From Cyanodermella asteris (taxonomy: Eukaryota; Ascomycota; Lecanoromycetes; Ostropales; Stictidaceae), in the NCBI GenBank assembly GCA_900618795.1, contig UYJD01000008.1:718453-782452 (forward strand): 64,000 nt of DNA, given 5' to 3'. A program made the position numbers and the translations under genes. The notes beneath the pieces are model-generated. The model was not told where the DNA came from and made no database searches. It saw only the letters and a program-made list of their open reading frames with translations. Below are positions 23,407 through 35,534 of the stretch, piece by piece (position 1 is the stretch's first letter; each line of letters opens with the position of its first letter).

Positions 23407-25021
23407 ATGGAGTATATGCAATTGCTTCAGAACGAGCTCGACGAGGGCAAGCCGTCACTCTTCGGTGAGCCCCCGGCATTGCGCTTTTGTCTCCCCCCAA
23501 GTCTGACCGCTCTCCGCAGAACTCCTCTCCGAACAACAACTCGCATCCCTCCTTCCCCCGACGCTTCGCTACCTGCTCGTCCTCGCCACTCAGAGATATC
23601 CTCGCTACTTGTTGCGAATACTGAACAGTTATGATGAGATATATGCGCTCCTCGACCTTTTCGTGCAGCGGCACTATCTTCGCGTATACGGGGGTGGGTT
23701 CACGGAGAACTTTTACGGCTTGAAGCGTGAGAAAGTCTTGCGCATTCCCGGGGGCGAGGCGCCGAGAACACAGGCTGCTGCACCGACATTGTTGCGCGAG
23801 ACACTGAAATTGACCGAGGCCGATATATGGAAGAATCTGGGAATAATGGTCGGGATACCCTACCTCAAGCGAAAGCTCGACGAGTCTTACGAGATATATG
23901 CTCCGCAGGTGGAGCTTTTAGGACCCCAGTACAACAGAGATCGATTACCGACGGACGCAACGTGGAAACAGCGGATAACGCATTACTACAAGTGGTTCCT
24001 ACGGAACGTCTATCCGTCGGTGAACGCGGCGTATTACTTTGCCCTCCTGGCATTCAACCTCTCATATTTGTTCTCGAACACAGCCTATTCATCTCCGTTC
24101 CTCTGGCTGGTTCAGACACGGATACGAAGACTTAATGGCGCAGACCAGCAAGCCATCGACGCAATCAACAATCCCGAGCCCGCTTCCCCAGACGCATCTT
24201 CGCGACCAGGTCAGAACAACAGCATCTGGAATCCTCGCACCTTTACCACCGTCCTCCTCCCTCGCCTCCTCTCCAGCCTCCGGATCCTCCTCCCCACATC
24301 AATATTCGCCCTCAAGTTTCTCGAATGGTGGCACGCCTCCGACTTTGCACGCCAGCTTTCGCGGAAAGCGGCCGAGGGCCTCGAGCTCCCACCACCAATA
24401 ATCGCAGGCCTCGCCGATCCCGTGAAGAAGCCAGCGAAAGATCCCTCTTCGCCGTCTCCCAGGCGCTCGGCACTGAAGCAGACGTCCAGCGTCAGCCTCG
24501 CGAACCGACCATCTACACCACCAGGCTCGAAAGACAACACACCACCATCTTCGCAGTCATCTCCTACCCGAATCAAGAAATCCGGCTTCAGTGCCCCGAT
24601 CAGCACGTCGACCGGTCTCCCCATCTTAACCGTCCCCCGGCCCACAACATCCACGTCCTCTCTTTGTCCGATCTGCGTTAAGCAAATAGTCACGCCAACG
24701 GCCTGCCAGACCGGATTTGTATTCTGTTACACGTGCATCTTCCGATGGGTGGATGGTAGTCACGATCGCCAGGAGGCGTGGATGAGGGGCGAGGGCGGCG
24801 AGGAAGGGTGGGGCGAGGATGATGAGGAGCTGGACCGGGCTGCGAGGCAGGCCGGAGGTCAGGATGCTGAGAATGTGGGTGGCGATGATGGAGATGCGGA
24901 GGGTGGTTCGAAGGCGTTGAGGAGTCGGGTTGGGAGGTGGGAGAGCGGGGTGGGGAGGTGTGCGGTTACGGGGCGGAGGGTGCTTGGTGGAACGGAGGGA
25001 TTGAGGAGAATCATGATCTGA
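23407..25021 (+). CDS. PEX12: Peroxisome biogenesis protein Pex12 (RING peroxin)
   Basis: CDS join(23407..23464,23520..25021), 519 aa. The 55-nt intron (GTGAGC...CCGCAG) joins KPSLF to ELLSEQQ. The Pex2/Pex12 N-terminal domain includes RHYLRVYGGGFTENFYGLKR, with membrane segments near residues 180-200 (NAAYYFALLAFNLSYLFS) and about 260-285. A C-terminal degenerate RING (from C402: CPIC, then ACQT, then FCYTC) has five cysteines, as is usual for Pex12. It is part of the Pex2-Pex10-Pex12 ubiquitin ligase/retrotranslocation channel that recycles the PTS1 receptor Pex5. Between the membrane part and the RING lies a Ser/Pro-rich insert (about 310-395). After the RING an acidic and Gly-rich loop (about 440-480) is an expansion seen in filamentous fungi. 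Confidence 0.92.
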
Positions 25022-27519
25022 GGGCGGAAGTGGCGGATTTGAAGTTCTTGATACCCACGTTGCATTCGTCGGGGTTTACTTCTGGCATAGCGAAGAATTC
25101 ATTCGGAGAAGTGTCATGCTATCAGTGGGTCATTGGGAGTGACTACATACTTCACTCCCGTTTACAATCGAAGTATTTGACGAGGTCAACAATGTCCGAA
25201 CAGAAAAAACGGCGTCGAGCTATCCGCATCCGTGGAAAGAGAATAAAGGACAAATTCAGTGAGGAAAATAGAGAGTATTGCTGTTCAGCACCGGGAACAA
25301 CTACTGCTCTTGTGGCTTCCTGATTATCTTTTTATACTGTTTTTCTCTCAACGCCGCCCTTTTTCTGATACCCAAAAATATTTACGCATATATTCGGAAG
25401 CGAATATTCGGTGCCTACAAAACGCGGCGATCAGACTACGCTGCAAGTCGAAATGAAACGCGGCAGATCGGAAGCCACCCATGCAGTGTGCAATTGCCTA
25501 TTCTCTTTCTACATGATGCTGGAGTCGTGCTTGAAGCCTTGAACCTACGAACCCATGTCAAACGGCAGCACTCCTGAAAGCGCTGGAAGTGCAATCGATA
25601 CTTTGTGTTCAGTAATCACCTGTTGTCCAAAGAGATTGTAAAACCCCAGTCCCCAGTCTGCACATGTTGAACGGAGAATTTACTTGCTGCTTCATGTGCC
25701 ATCTCGACCCGACGTGCAGACGAGACGGCTCGGTGATGAAGCATGAGATGTCGATCTCCAGCACACCGACAATTCTCAGGACGATACGCGATTGTCACGT
25801 TGGTTACCAGGATCTTACGCTCAATCACATCCTGGATAATGTCCACAACGACTAACAGACAGGCCGAGCCACAAGTACCACAAAGTGTGATGTACCGAGC
25901 TCGCATACTCTCGCAAGAAAATCTCAGTTGAAACATGAGCTGATGATCGTCGAGTCGCTGATAGACTACTTGATCCTTTCCGTGTGACGAACCAGAGCAG
26001 ACGATGCTGGGGGAAATGAAAGGGAGGCCCAGACGGTCCGTCACAGTCAAGGCGCGGCACGCTTTTTTTCGCGCTTTCACGAGACGATTTGGCAAATATG
26101 CTCTCGTCGTCCACATGCGTCGTTGATGATGCTCGAGCACGGTACAGCTGGAGTGATGTCGATACATGGCTGTAGCTTGCGCCGAGCTTGGAGCGTTGAG
26201 ACAGGCCGGTCCCCGTGTGTCGGGATGTCTCTCATCAGCTTATCGGCCTGTGGACCTGGACGTCGTGGCCGGGACGATCACAAGCTCGAGCGTCCAGGCC
26301 CCGTCGAGGCTCTCGGATGCTGCGGCTGACTAGCCTGGAGGTGGTCCTCTGCCAGCCAGTAGACGACGCCGAATAGCTGGCAATGTTTGGATACGCAATT
26401 TCGGCTTCTGCATGGGGGAGCTTTGCGCTTTGCTGCTCTGGGTCGTTGTGCCTGGCGCTCGTCCAATCGAAGCCGTGCCGGCGCAGGTACGCGCTGTATA
26501 GTGAGCTACTTCGGCTGTTGAGCCAAAGCCAAAGTGTTGGCTAACTCGTTGGAGGACCGCGTTCGTAGTAATGCGAGCAAGAGACATATGGCAGAGGCGA
26601 AAAAAAGGTAAAGACGAGAGAAGAAAGGAAAAGAAAAGAAGAGACGGCTGGAGGTTTGGCCTCGGGCAACCGCGTTCACAGCGAGACAAGGGCCATTTGC
26701 CCAAACTCTCCACCAGCTGTCCACCGCGTCGGCCCATCGCCAGCTCCATCTCTTTCTCACTCTCCTTTCTCGAAATACGTACCTTTAATACCACCTTTAA
26801 TCGTGCTCCACCGCGCGACGCCGTTGCCAGCGTTCTCCCGGCCTGGCCCTGAGCAGCGACACAACGCTGGCCGCTTTCGTTGCCGCTCTTCCGCAACAAG
26901 CAGCAGAAAGGCCAAATACAACGTTGCGTCGACACGCGCTTGCCCGGCGTCTGCGTCCTTTGCACCTCTCCTCCTACCACGACGACCTTCACTGGCCGAC
27001 CTGGGACTGCCCGACTTCTGCTGGCGACCAAAGATTCGCCACGGCGCGCCCAATCGTTAGCCGCCCATCAGCTTGTCTGTCGGCCTTTGCGACTGCCATT
27101 CTCTTCCGAAACCGACAACCACCAGCTCGAGCCCACCTGGCCGTTTCTTCTCGTTGATACAGCACTTACCCTGCCATTAATACTCACGGCCTGGTCCTGA
27201 GACTCGCTCCTGTCGCTCACTAATCCACCTAATTACGTTCACCAAAACCAACAAACAACTTCGTACCCCTGGCTTGATCACACTTGGGAGGCGAAATTGG
27301 TGCTCAGTCGTTGTTTGAGGACACAAGGTTCAAAAGCAAGGGATTGTTGAATACTGCCGTACGGACATGAATGGAGGCGCATTGGGTACGTCTGACATTG
27401 AGATTCTTGTGCAACGCGACCAGCAGTGCACAGCGCACAACGACCACTTCATCGGCCACGAACTGACCACCGATAATCAGGATTCTTCTTCTCGCCATCT
27501 TGGTGGTAGCAACAGTATA
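25022..27519. other. Intergenic, 2.5 kb, no gene recognised
   Basis: Short open frames only. The part from about 26570 is pyrimidine-rich and may be the leader of the SH3 membrane protein gene. An in-frame upstream ATG at 27367 is discussed under that gene. Confidence 0.5.
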
Positions 27520-29280
27520 ATGCGAACGACAACGACCCTGCTTGCCGCCGTCGTGGCGCTGGCTCCGACGGTGACTGCCCAGTCTTGCATCTCGCTGTCA
27601 GGCTCTTCACAATGTCCGGCATTCAACCAATCCTCCATTTCCACAAACCAAGCATTGACAGGCTTATAGTGAGTCAATCGGATGCACGCCGTGAGTGCTG
27701 TCGCTGACCATATATAGCCCATTTCTTCGATTCGTTTCTTCACGGGAAGACTTTGATCGGCAATTTGCTCAATACGTCAAATCGACATATGTGCAGTCCA
27801 AGTAAGTACACTCTCGAGCTTACAGCCAGACTAGTCTAATTGAAACAGGTACCAAAACATACTCGGCTGTTCTAATGTCAACCTCGGGAACACATCCACC
27901 TACTACGCCCGATATACAACCTCCGTAATATGTAATGCCATCGTCCAGAACTCGGTACAGCCATGTGGTCTGTCAGGGTCAGCAAGAACGCCACTATGCG
28001 CCGATGCTTGCGCCGAATTCGCCACTAGCGAGGAACAGATTGCCATTAACCAGCAGCTGTGTGGCTCGACCAATAGCGACTACCTTTCTCAAATCCGCGC
28101 CGACTTCACCAATTGCGCGCTGCCGTCTGACTCCATTACTGGCTCTTGCTTACCCGCCGTCCAGAATGAGCCAAATGACTGCGGATATGGGCCGAACTTG
28201 GGTGGTTTGTGCGGATACTGCGCGGCCAGTTCACCAAATGCCACGGACTCGTGTTGCAGGAACTCAAACGTCACCCGCAGATGCTCTAACGTCACCTTTC
28301 CATCCTACGTTTCCTCCCTTCCCGCGATAGTGACGGCCACAACGACCGCAACGCCCTCGAGCAACCCAGCAGCCGCTGCTGCCGACGACAGCAACACGAA
28401 CAAGGGCCTCTCCGGTGGTGCCATCGCAGGCATCGTCATAGGCTCGATTATCGGGGCAATTCTGCTTGCCGGCTTGATCATCCTCGCTGTCATGTGCTTG
28501 CGTCGCAGACGAGGCTCTCAACACGGTAGCATCTTTAACCAACCGTCTCCCCCTAGAAGTGGTGGAGGACGACCACCGATGTCATTGGTCGGCGCGGGCG
28601 GGTCACCGCACAACCAAAATAGCCATGGTCGAGTGACTCGACTGGCCGCTCTCGAAGGAGATAGGGACTTGCATGGGTTCCATGGCAAAGGTTACTCTTC
28701 TGACTCGAGTACGTACGAGAGACCAGAAACTCGGATGAGCGATTTTGTGTCAGCTGTTGGTGCAGCAGCAGCCGGCGACGGTATTCGACGCGCTGTTGCC
28801 AGCGGTAGAGCCGGAAGCCTTAACAGTTTCAGTATGCTTGAGGGCGAACGAGCACCAACGCTGGCTGGTGCTGGAATGAACCCAGAGAATGCGGCTAGTG
28901 GCCAATCGGAGCAGCTGCCCTTCTTCAAGGACTACTATTCCTCAGACGACATCCATCCCGGCGATCGCGTGGCTGTTCTGTGGGGATACCAGCCTCGAGC
29001 AGCCGACGAGTTTGAGCTCGATCGAGGTGAGATGTTGAAGGTCATCGGCATCTGGGATGATGGCTGGGCCACAGGAGTCAGAGTCTTTGATAGAGCAGAG
29101 GACTGGAGATCGGGCAAAGACAAAGCAAGAGACAGCGGCGTCAGCGGTGGACAACGGACACCGAGTCCCATTGCCGACAACGAAGTCAAGGCTTTCCCTC
29201 TTGTTTGTGTGTGCTTGCCACAGCACTGGCGGAAGACTGTCGATGGTAGCGAACACACAGAAAGTCCCTCGGATACTTAG
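27520..29280 (+). CDS. Single-pass membrane protein with Cys-rich ectodomain and SH3 domain
   Basis: CDS join(27520..27668,27718..27801,27849..29280), 554 aa. The introns are 49 nt (GTGAGT...TATAG) and 47 nt (GTAAGT...AACAG). An N-terminal signal peptide (residues 1-20, ending VTAQSC) precedes an ectodomain of about 230 residues with many Cys and N-glycosylation sites. A single TM helix lies at about 267-290, followed by RRRR as a stop-transfer signal. A Ser/Gly-rich cytoplasmic linker leads to a C-terminal SH3 domain (about 450-530) with ALYDY-like VAVLWGYQP, DEFELDRG and WDDGWATG. This layout resembles Fus1-like SH3 membrane proteins of ascomycetes, suggesting a cell-surface signalling or polarity adaptor role (inference). 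The ATG at 27520 is chosen because it starts a clean signal peptide; the upstream in-frame ATG at 27367 would bury it behind 51 residues. Confidence 0.85.
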
Positions 29281-31605
29281 GAGATCCACGGTGATTCCAT
29301 GATACAAGGGAGCTCCATGGCTTACCGCCATTACGACGATGAATGACGCCAACAAACGAACATACAGTCCCACTTTTCAACACTACAGCGAACGTTGAGA
29401 AACGAGAAATCACCCTCGGCGCGATCATACCTTCCGCTCTCAAACCAAGCCGAGAATGATAGACTCTCAACGTCCGCACGTCAGTTGCTCAGTGTCGCTT
29501 CTCCAGCATCAGCCAGCTTTGAAAGTGACGTACATAATTTTCTTGCGAATATACCCATTTTGCATTGAAGAGACAGGCGAGGCTTTTTTTTTATCTATGT
29601 GAATGCAGCCCTTTCCATGGTTCTTACAATGAAAACAGCGGAAGAAGATAAAGACGCTGCTACGGCAAGCTTTTTCCTTTACATTGTTGAAGTTTGATAC
29701 AGCGGCGATTGATTGCTCCGGGAGCAGAGCTAAGCTGAGCTACCAGCAAGGTTCTTTCTTTCCTCTGCTGCATGCGCCGGGATCACGGATCGCGTCGGGA
29801 GGGCGGGCAGGGCGGTGCAGCATGAGGGAGGACTTTGCTGTGGGCTTTAAATTTGGCTTTAGATGGCCGAGCACAAAGGAATGTACATAGCCACGACTGA
29901 GCAGTCGAGAATATAGTTTGTCCTTTGACCAAATGCTTTCTATGCTGCCCCAAATGAACGAGCGTCGTCTACCAGGGAGTATTGTGTTTAGAAGGGGCTA
30001 TCGAGGCTGCTGAGTTTCACGAGAACTTTTCCGCAAGGATGCAGTCCCACTTCGGCGCCGGTTGCGCTCTGTTCAGAGGCTCTCCTGTCACTGTCCCTTC
30101 CACTTTGTGTGAGATCTGCTGCCTGAACGAAATGAAGAGGATCTCGGCATCTCGGGCATTGTTTGCCGCGAAGCTGATGGATGAGTTCGGCTGAATACTG
30201 AGCGCTTAGTGAACGTGTTAAATCTAGAAGGACGCATCAACCAACAATATTTGATATGTATCAAAGCCCTATTTTCAAGCACAATTCAGAAGAAGATGTC
30301 TATGATATTGTTCTCCACATGGTCCGTGGCCAGGCTGACAGGGCCAGATTGGCCAGGTGACTTTACCTACCGTGGACCAATCAACCTTGTTCGCCTCGAA
30401 ATACTCGTGTCAGCCGAGACTGTTTGCTTACTTTCGGATCATCCCAGACTGGTCGATCCTTGGTGAGGGGAGAGGATGTCAGAGCTTAGAATGTCATCGC
30501 TCGAGTCTCTAAGCAGTCTGCAGCCTACCTAATTGCAATGTACATTCCAACTTGTGAAGAAGAGGCCAAGCGCGCGAGAGGCGCCGAGCCGGGACGTATT
30601 TTCAGCCAACAGCGTCTAGTGTCGAGATAAGCGCCATCGTGAAGTCGTGTTGAGATTGATGAGTTACAAGCTGGCTGACGCGGGGTTATGTCTGCTAAGG
30701 AACCTGTCTCATATCTCGATGAGTACTGTCGCAGGGATGTTTTTTGTGCACCCCCATCGCGTTGTTAGCGTACCAGATCTGATGCGTCGACGCTTTACCG
30801 AAGAGAGAAGAGAAGTCACCAATCGTAAGAGCTCGATTAACATGCGGAAACTAAGACCAAAATTGTCACGCCGAGTCGCTGAAGGAGGTGCACAACAAAC
30901 CTCCCTGCGACACTGTATAACATCCCTGCACGCGGACGTAAGCTCAAGCTTAAAGTCCGGGGCGGATCAGTGACGTCGGAGTTCCGTCGAACCAGACTTC
31001 CCGTAGACTCCGTTTTCCCGCTCAAGATCGGGATATGCTTTCTACCACGACGCCAACCCCTGATGGCAAGAGGAGTTCCGCTCAAGGACTTCTCTACCCA
31101 ACTGTCGTTCCCACCTATGACTAATTGTAATGCCGGGTTGTCTGGGAAGAATTCCGGCGAGTGGCGTCTTGGATGTCCGTTGGAGCTTGGACCCTGCTGG
31201 CGCCTCACTGGCTCACTGCCAATGAATCCGCCTCAAGATCGCCAACTCGATCGTGGTGGTTTTATGCTCTGCGGAGATAGTGAGTGTGGACAGGGAGGGG
31301 CAAGTTCCATGCGGACATAGATGCTCTGCAATTGCCGTCTGCCGGTATGCTTCTGCATAAGTACCAGGCTTGTCCCTTGCCGTGAACGTTGATCGTTTCT
31401 CCTCTCCACCAAGCCTCCCACCTTGACACTGACTCTCTGCTATTTGACATTCTGCATAGGATTCAAGTTCTCGATCGCAGTACAAGCCAGAGTAAGAACC
31501 CTCCGCAACCACCCCGTATCGCCAGCATGGACAATGCCATTTGCTTGCCACAATTGAAATACCAGAAAACTGACTCGAGATAGTTCACCCACCAGTTCCT
31601 GCAAC
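29281..31605. other. Intergenic, 2.3 kb, no gene recognised
   Basis: A T homopolymer lies at 29584-29592. The remaining open frames are short and show no domain. I see no transposon remnant. Confidence 0.5.
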
Positions 31606-32817
31606 ATGTCTCTCTTTGCTCAGCCGCCAAAGCCCAAAAATGCCCTTGGAATTCACCGCATACTCTCGCCTAGCGCTAGCTTGCGCGTCAGCCCCATCTG
31701 CTTGGGTGCCATGAACTTTGGCGATGCATGGTGCGTATTCTATCGGTCGAACTTGAATTAGTGCTACTGACACCACACCAGGGAATCATACATGGCTCCT
31801 TGCGACAAGGAGACTACCAACAAGATGCTGGACTTCTTCTACGAAAACGGCGGCAACTTCATCGACACAGCCAACAACTATCAGAACGAGCAGTCAGAGC
31901 AGTGGATCGGCGACTGGATGGAAACGCGAGGCAACCGAGACGAGATGGTCATCGCCACCAAGTATACGACCTGCTTCTCTTCATACAAGGGCTTCGATGG
32001 CAAGAACAGCCGGATCCACGTCAACAACACTGGCAACGGGACCAAGTCTATGCGTTTGTCAGTCGAGGCATCTTTGAAGAAGTTGAAGACGTCCTACATC
32101 GACTTGCTCTACGTCCACTGGTGGGACCACAGCACCAGCATCGAAGAGGTGATAATCGGTCTCAACAACCTCGTTCGCGAGGGTAAGGTTTTGTATCTCG
32201 GCATCTCCGACACTCCTGCCTGGATCGTATCCAAGGCGAACCAGTACGCGCGCGATCACGGCATGAGCCAGTTCGTCGTCTACCAGGGCCGCTGGAGCGC
32301 CGCACAACGCGACTTTGAGCGCGACATCATCCCCATGTGCATCGCCGAGAACATGGGCTTCGCTCCCTGGAACGCCCTCGGCGGCGGCAGGTTCAAGACC
32401 GCGGAGCAGCGCAAAGCGGCTACGGGTCGTGGTGCCGCCGAAGTCGACGAGCACACCATCAAGGTTTGCAACAAGCTCGAGGCCGTTGCGAAGAAGAAGA
32501 ACACCATCATGACAAGTGTTGCCCTGGCATATGTCATGCACAAGGCACCGAACGTGTTCCCGATCTGTGGCGGCCGAAGCATCGAGCATTTGCAGGGCAA
32601 CATCGATGCTCTCGAGTTGGAGTTGACCCAGGAGGATATCGATGAAATTGAGAGTGCGGGTGATTTTGATATTGGGTTCCCGCAGAGTATGCTTGGTGGA
32701 CCGAGGGGTGTAAGGAGTCCGCAGGATGTCTGGCTGTTGGCCGCGTCGGGCAAGTATGCTTACGTCCAGGACAAGAGTCCGATCAAGCCGTCTTCGCTGG
32801 ACATTGAGAAGAAGTGA
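31606..32817 (+). CDS. Aldo-keto reductase, aryl-alcohol dehydrogenase / norsolorinic acid reductase type
   Basis: CDS join(31606..31730,31782..32817), 386 aa. The 51-nt intron (GTGCGT...ACCAG) splits the W codon in GDAWESYM. The AKR catalytic tetrad is visible: Asp70 and Tyr75 in FIDTANNYQNEQSE, Lys102 in ATKYT and His154 in YVHWWD. The NADPH-binding C-terminal part includes FPICGGRSIEHLQGNI. Family members (AAD14, NorA/StcV) reduce aromatic or polyketide aldehydes and ketones using NADPH, in the cytosol. The length is normal. It starts a run of enzyme genes (this gene, the CoA-ligase-like gene, the PLP enzyme) on the same strand, but with 0.8-1.6 kb gaps, so a shared pathway is only a possibility. 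Confidence 0.9.
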
Positions 32818-33670
32818 GGCGGACCAAAAAGAAGACGTCGAATCATGTTTGTAACCAAATTGAACCATTGAAGCCAACTCGAAGATCAGCACAAGTCGAG
32901 GCGCACGTCTAGGCTGAATTGGATGCCTGAACTAGGACTTGCATAAGTCTTCTTGTAAGCAGACCTGCAAGTGGCGGTATCATCACGCACATAGCGAACT
33001 CCACGCGTACTAATTTCAGCGGTCTGCTAGGCAATGTTGCATCAACCACCTAAGTACATGCATCGGTTCGTCAAAAAGTGTCTACGTAACGACTTTCTCG
33101 CCGCCCACCCTCAGGGAGTGGAGATGAAGCTCGGGCCACATTCGATGTCATAACTGCACAACTCTGATTTCCGGCTCAACCTTATCGGCTTCGTTACCAT
33201 CGACCACCCGATCTGTGTCAGCGCCTTCTCGGCTTGCTTCTCGAAGGTCACAAGTTCGGTCGACGGAAAGCTCGAGCCGCTGAACGAGTCATGACCATGT
33301 CTTTGACCCGCCGCATGGGATTCAATCGTACTCACATCCCATTCGTACATACCGCGGGCTTGATCCCTGACCAGCTACCCCGCAAACTCGGTGCACAGCT
33401 GTCCAGGAACAGCAGGTGGAGGGAGCATCTTGATTGTTCATTGATGCATCTTTGTAAACCTGTCAACAATGTTCTCCGCATGCTCTTTGCTTTCCCGTGC
33501 TCTTTGCTCCCATGGTTGTCTCGTACTTACTGTTTCTCAGCTACTGTCGACCGAATTGAGTTTGACAGCATAGCGTTCGTCTACCGGCCTCACTTGTATT
33601 TGACGATTGGGTAAAAGCACGAAATTTTCGATCCATCGCCTTCAGCTCGGTACATGCTTTGGTCCCCACG
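32818..33670. other. Intergenic, 853 nt
   Basis: 3' flank of the aldo-keto reductase and promoter of the CoA-ligase-like gene. Nothing recognised. Confidence 0.5.
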
Positions 33671-35534
33671 ATGCCCATCTTCAAGTCCAAGAACCCACCA
33701 CTTGACTGTGAGGCTCAGCATGAGATTGTCCACTAGTGCGTGCAAACTAACGACATCCGATCAGTACCACGCAACGTCACCGTCTGGGATTGGCTCTTCG
33801 ACTCTCCGACATCTCCTCTCCGCAAGATTCCCGATGCCGAGCTTGCTGGATTCACCGATGCCACGACGAAGGAACGAGTCGATTTTAGGCAAATCAAGGA
33901 ATTGAGCACGTACATATCTACAGCACTGGTGCGGCGGTATGGCTTGCGGGAGGAGCAGACCGTGTCGATGTTTAGCCGCAACACCATCATGTATCCCGTG
34001 ATGCTCCATAGTGTCATACGAGCAGGTTGGGTGGCGCCAATATTCCCTTGCTACGGATGTGGCTGACATTCGTGCAGGAGGGGAGGTTTCCGGGGCTCCA
34101 CCGGCGTACAATCTTGATGAAATGGTCTACGCGCTGAAAACGGCGGACGCCAAGTATCTGGCCACTTCACCGACGTCGATTGATGTGGCGGAGAAGGCGG
34201 CGAAGCAGGCCGGTATCCCGAAAGAGCATATCTTTTTGCTCGAAGGCGAGCTGCCTGGTTACATGACCATCAAAGATCTTGCCCGTGTTGGTAAAAATTA
34301 TGGTCAGAGTGGGCAAATACCCGCGTACAAGATTCCCAAGGGCAAGGTAAACCACGACATCTGCGGCTTTCTCAGCTTCAGCAGCGGGACAACCGGGCTA
34401 CCCAAAGCCGTAAGTCATCTTCCCACATCTCAAATCCCGACCAGCCTGAGTCTGATACCAACCACGCAGGTCATGATATCTCACCAAAACATCATCGCCC
34501 AATGCCTCCAAATTCACCAAATATCCCAACACAAAAAAGTCCTCCTCGTGCTCCCCTCCTTCCACATCACCGGGCTCGTCCACGCCATGAACCTTCCCAT
34601 TCTTCTCAACGCCGAAGTAATCATGCTTCCCACCTTCACCATGCCCAGCATGCTTCAAACGATCCAAGACTATCAGATCGAAGAAGTCCTCTCCGTACCC
34701 CCGATCCTAATCCGCATGGTCCGCGACCCCATTGTCGACCTATACGATCTGTCATGCATCAAACGCTTCATGTCCGGCGCAGCGCCGCTGAGCGCCGAGG
34801 TCCTGCAACTCCTGCAAGAGAAGTTTCCCGGGATCGGGTTTCGACAAGGGTACGGAATGACGGAGAGTTGCAGTTGTATAACGTGTCATCCGCCAGAGTA
34901 CATGGATTTCAAGTACGCGCACACGGTAGGCACAATCGTCGCGGACACGGAGGTGAAAATCATCAAGGAAGATGGCACCGAAGCGGACGTCGATGAACCG
35001 GGCGAGATTCTGGGCCGGGGACCCGCGATCACGATGGGGTATCTGAATCGGCCGGATGCGACGCGCGAGACGTTCGACGAGGATGGCTGGTTGCATACGG
35101 GGGACCAGGGCAAGATTGATGCGAATGGGTTGATTACCATTACGGATCGGATCAAGGAATTGATCAAGGTAAAGGGGATTGGCGTTGCGCCTGCGGAGCT
35201 CGAGGATTTACTTTTGGGACATCCTGAGGTTGAGGATGTGGCGGTGCTGGCGGTGCCGGATGAGAGGGCGGGAGAGAGGCCTAAGGCGTATGTGGTGCCC
35301 AAGGCTGGTAGGAAGGGGGAAGAGGCGTTGGGGAGAAGTATCTTGGCTTATGTGAGGGAGAACAAGGTGAGGCACAAGTGGCTGGGCGAGGTTGAATTCA
35401 TCGAAGCGATCCCGAAGAGTGCGAGTGGTAAGATCCTGAGGAAGGATCTGAGGGCGAAGGAGAAGGCACAAAGATTCGGCCTGAGAGTCAAGGATGCCGC
35501 GAAGATGGACGTGGATGTCAAGGCGAAATTGTGA
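33671..35534 (+). CDS. 4-coumarate-CoA-ligase-like acyl-CoA synthetase with PTS1
   Basis: CDS join(33671..33707,33765..34025,34078..34409,34470..35534), 564 aa. The introns are 57 nt (branch CTAAC), 52 nt and 60 nt. The last is a multiple of three with no stop and would otherwise insert 20 residues right after the AMP-binding motif. ANL-family motifs are the P-loop SSGTTGLPK (201-209), YGMTESC, the GWLHTGDQG aspartate motif, the hinge ITDRIKELIKVKG and the C-terminal catalytic Lys in PKSASGKILRK. The enzyme adenylates a carboxylate and transfers it to CoA. The last three residues, AKL, form a peroxisomal targeting signal type 1, so it probably works in peroxisomes, as many fungal 4CL-like proteins do. 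The substrate (aromatic or fatty acid) cannot be told by eye. Confidence 0.92.

Noticed and set aside
34410-34469. Reading through the third intron of the CoA-ligase-like gene
   Set aside because: The 60 nt is stop-free and a multiple of three, but it has GTAAGT and CGCAG ends and would insert 20 residues directly after the conserved AMP-binding motif.
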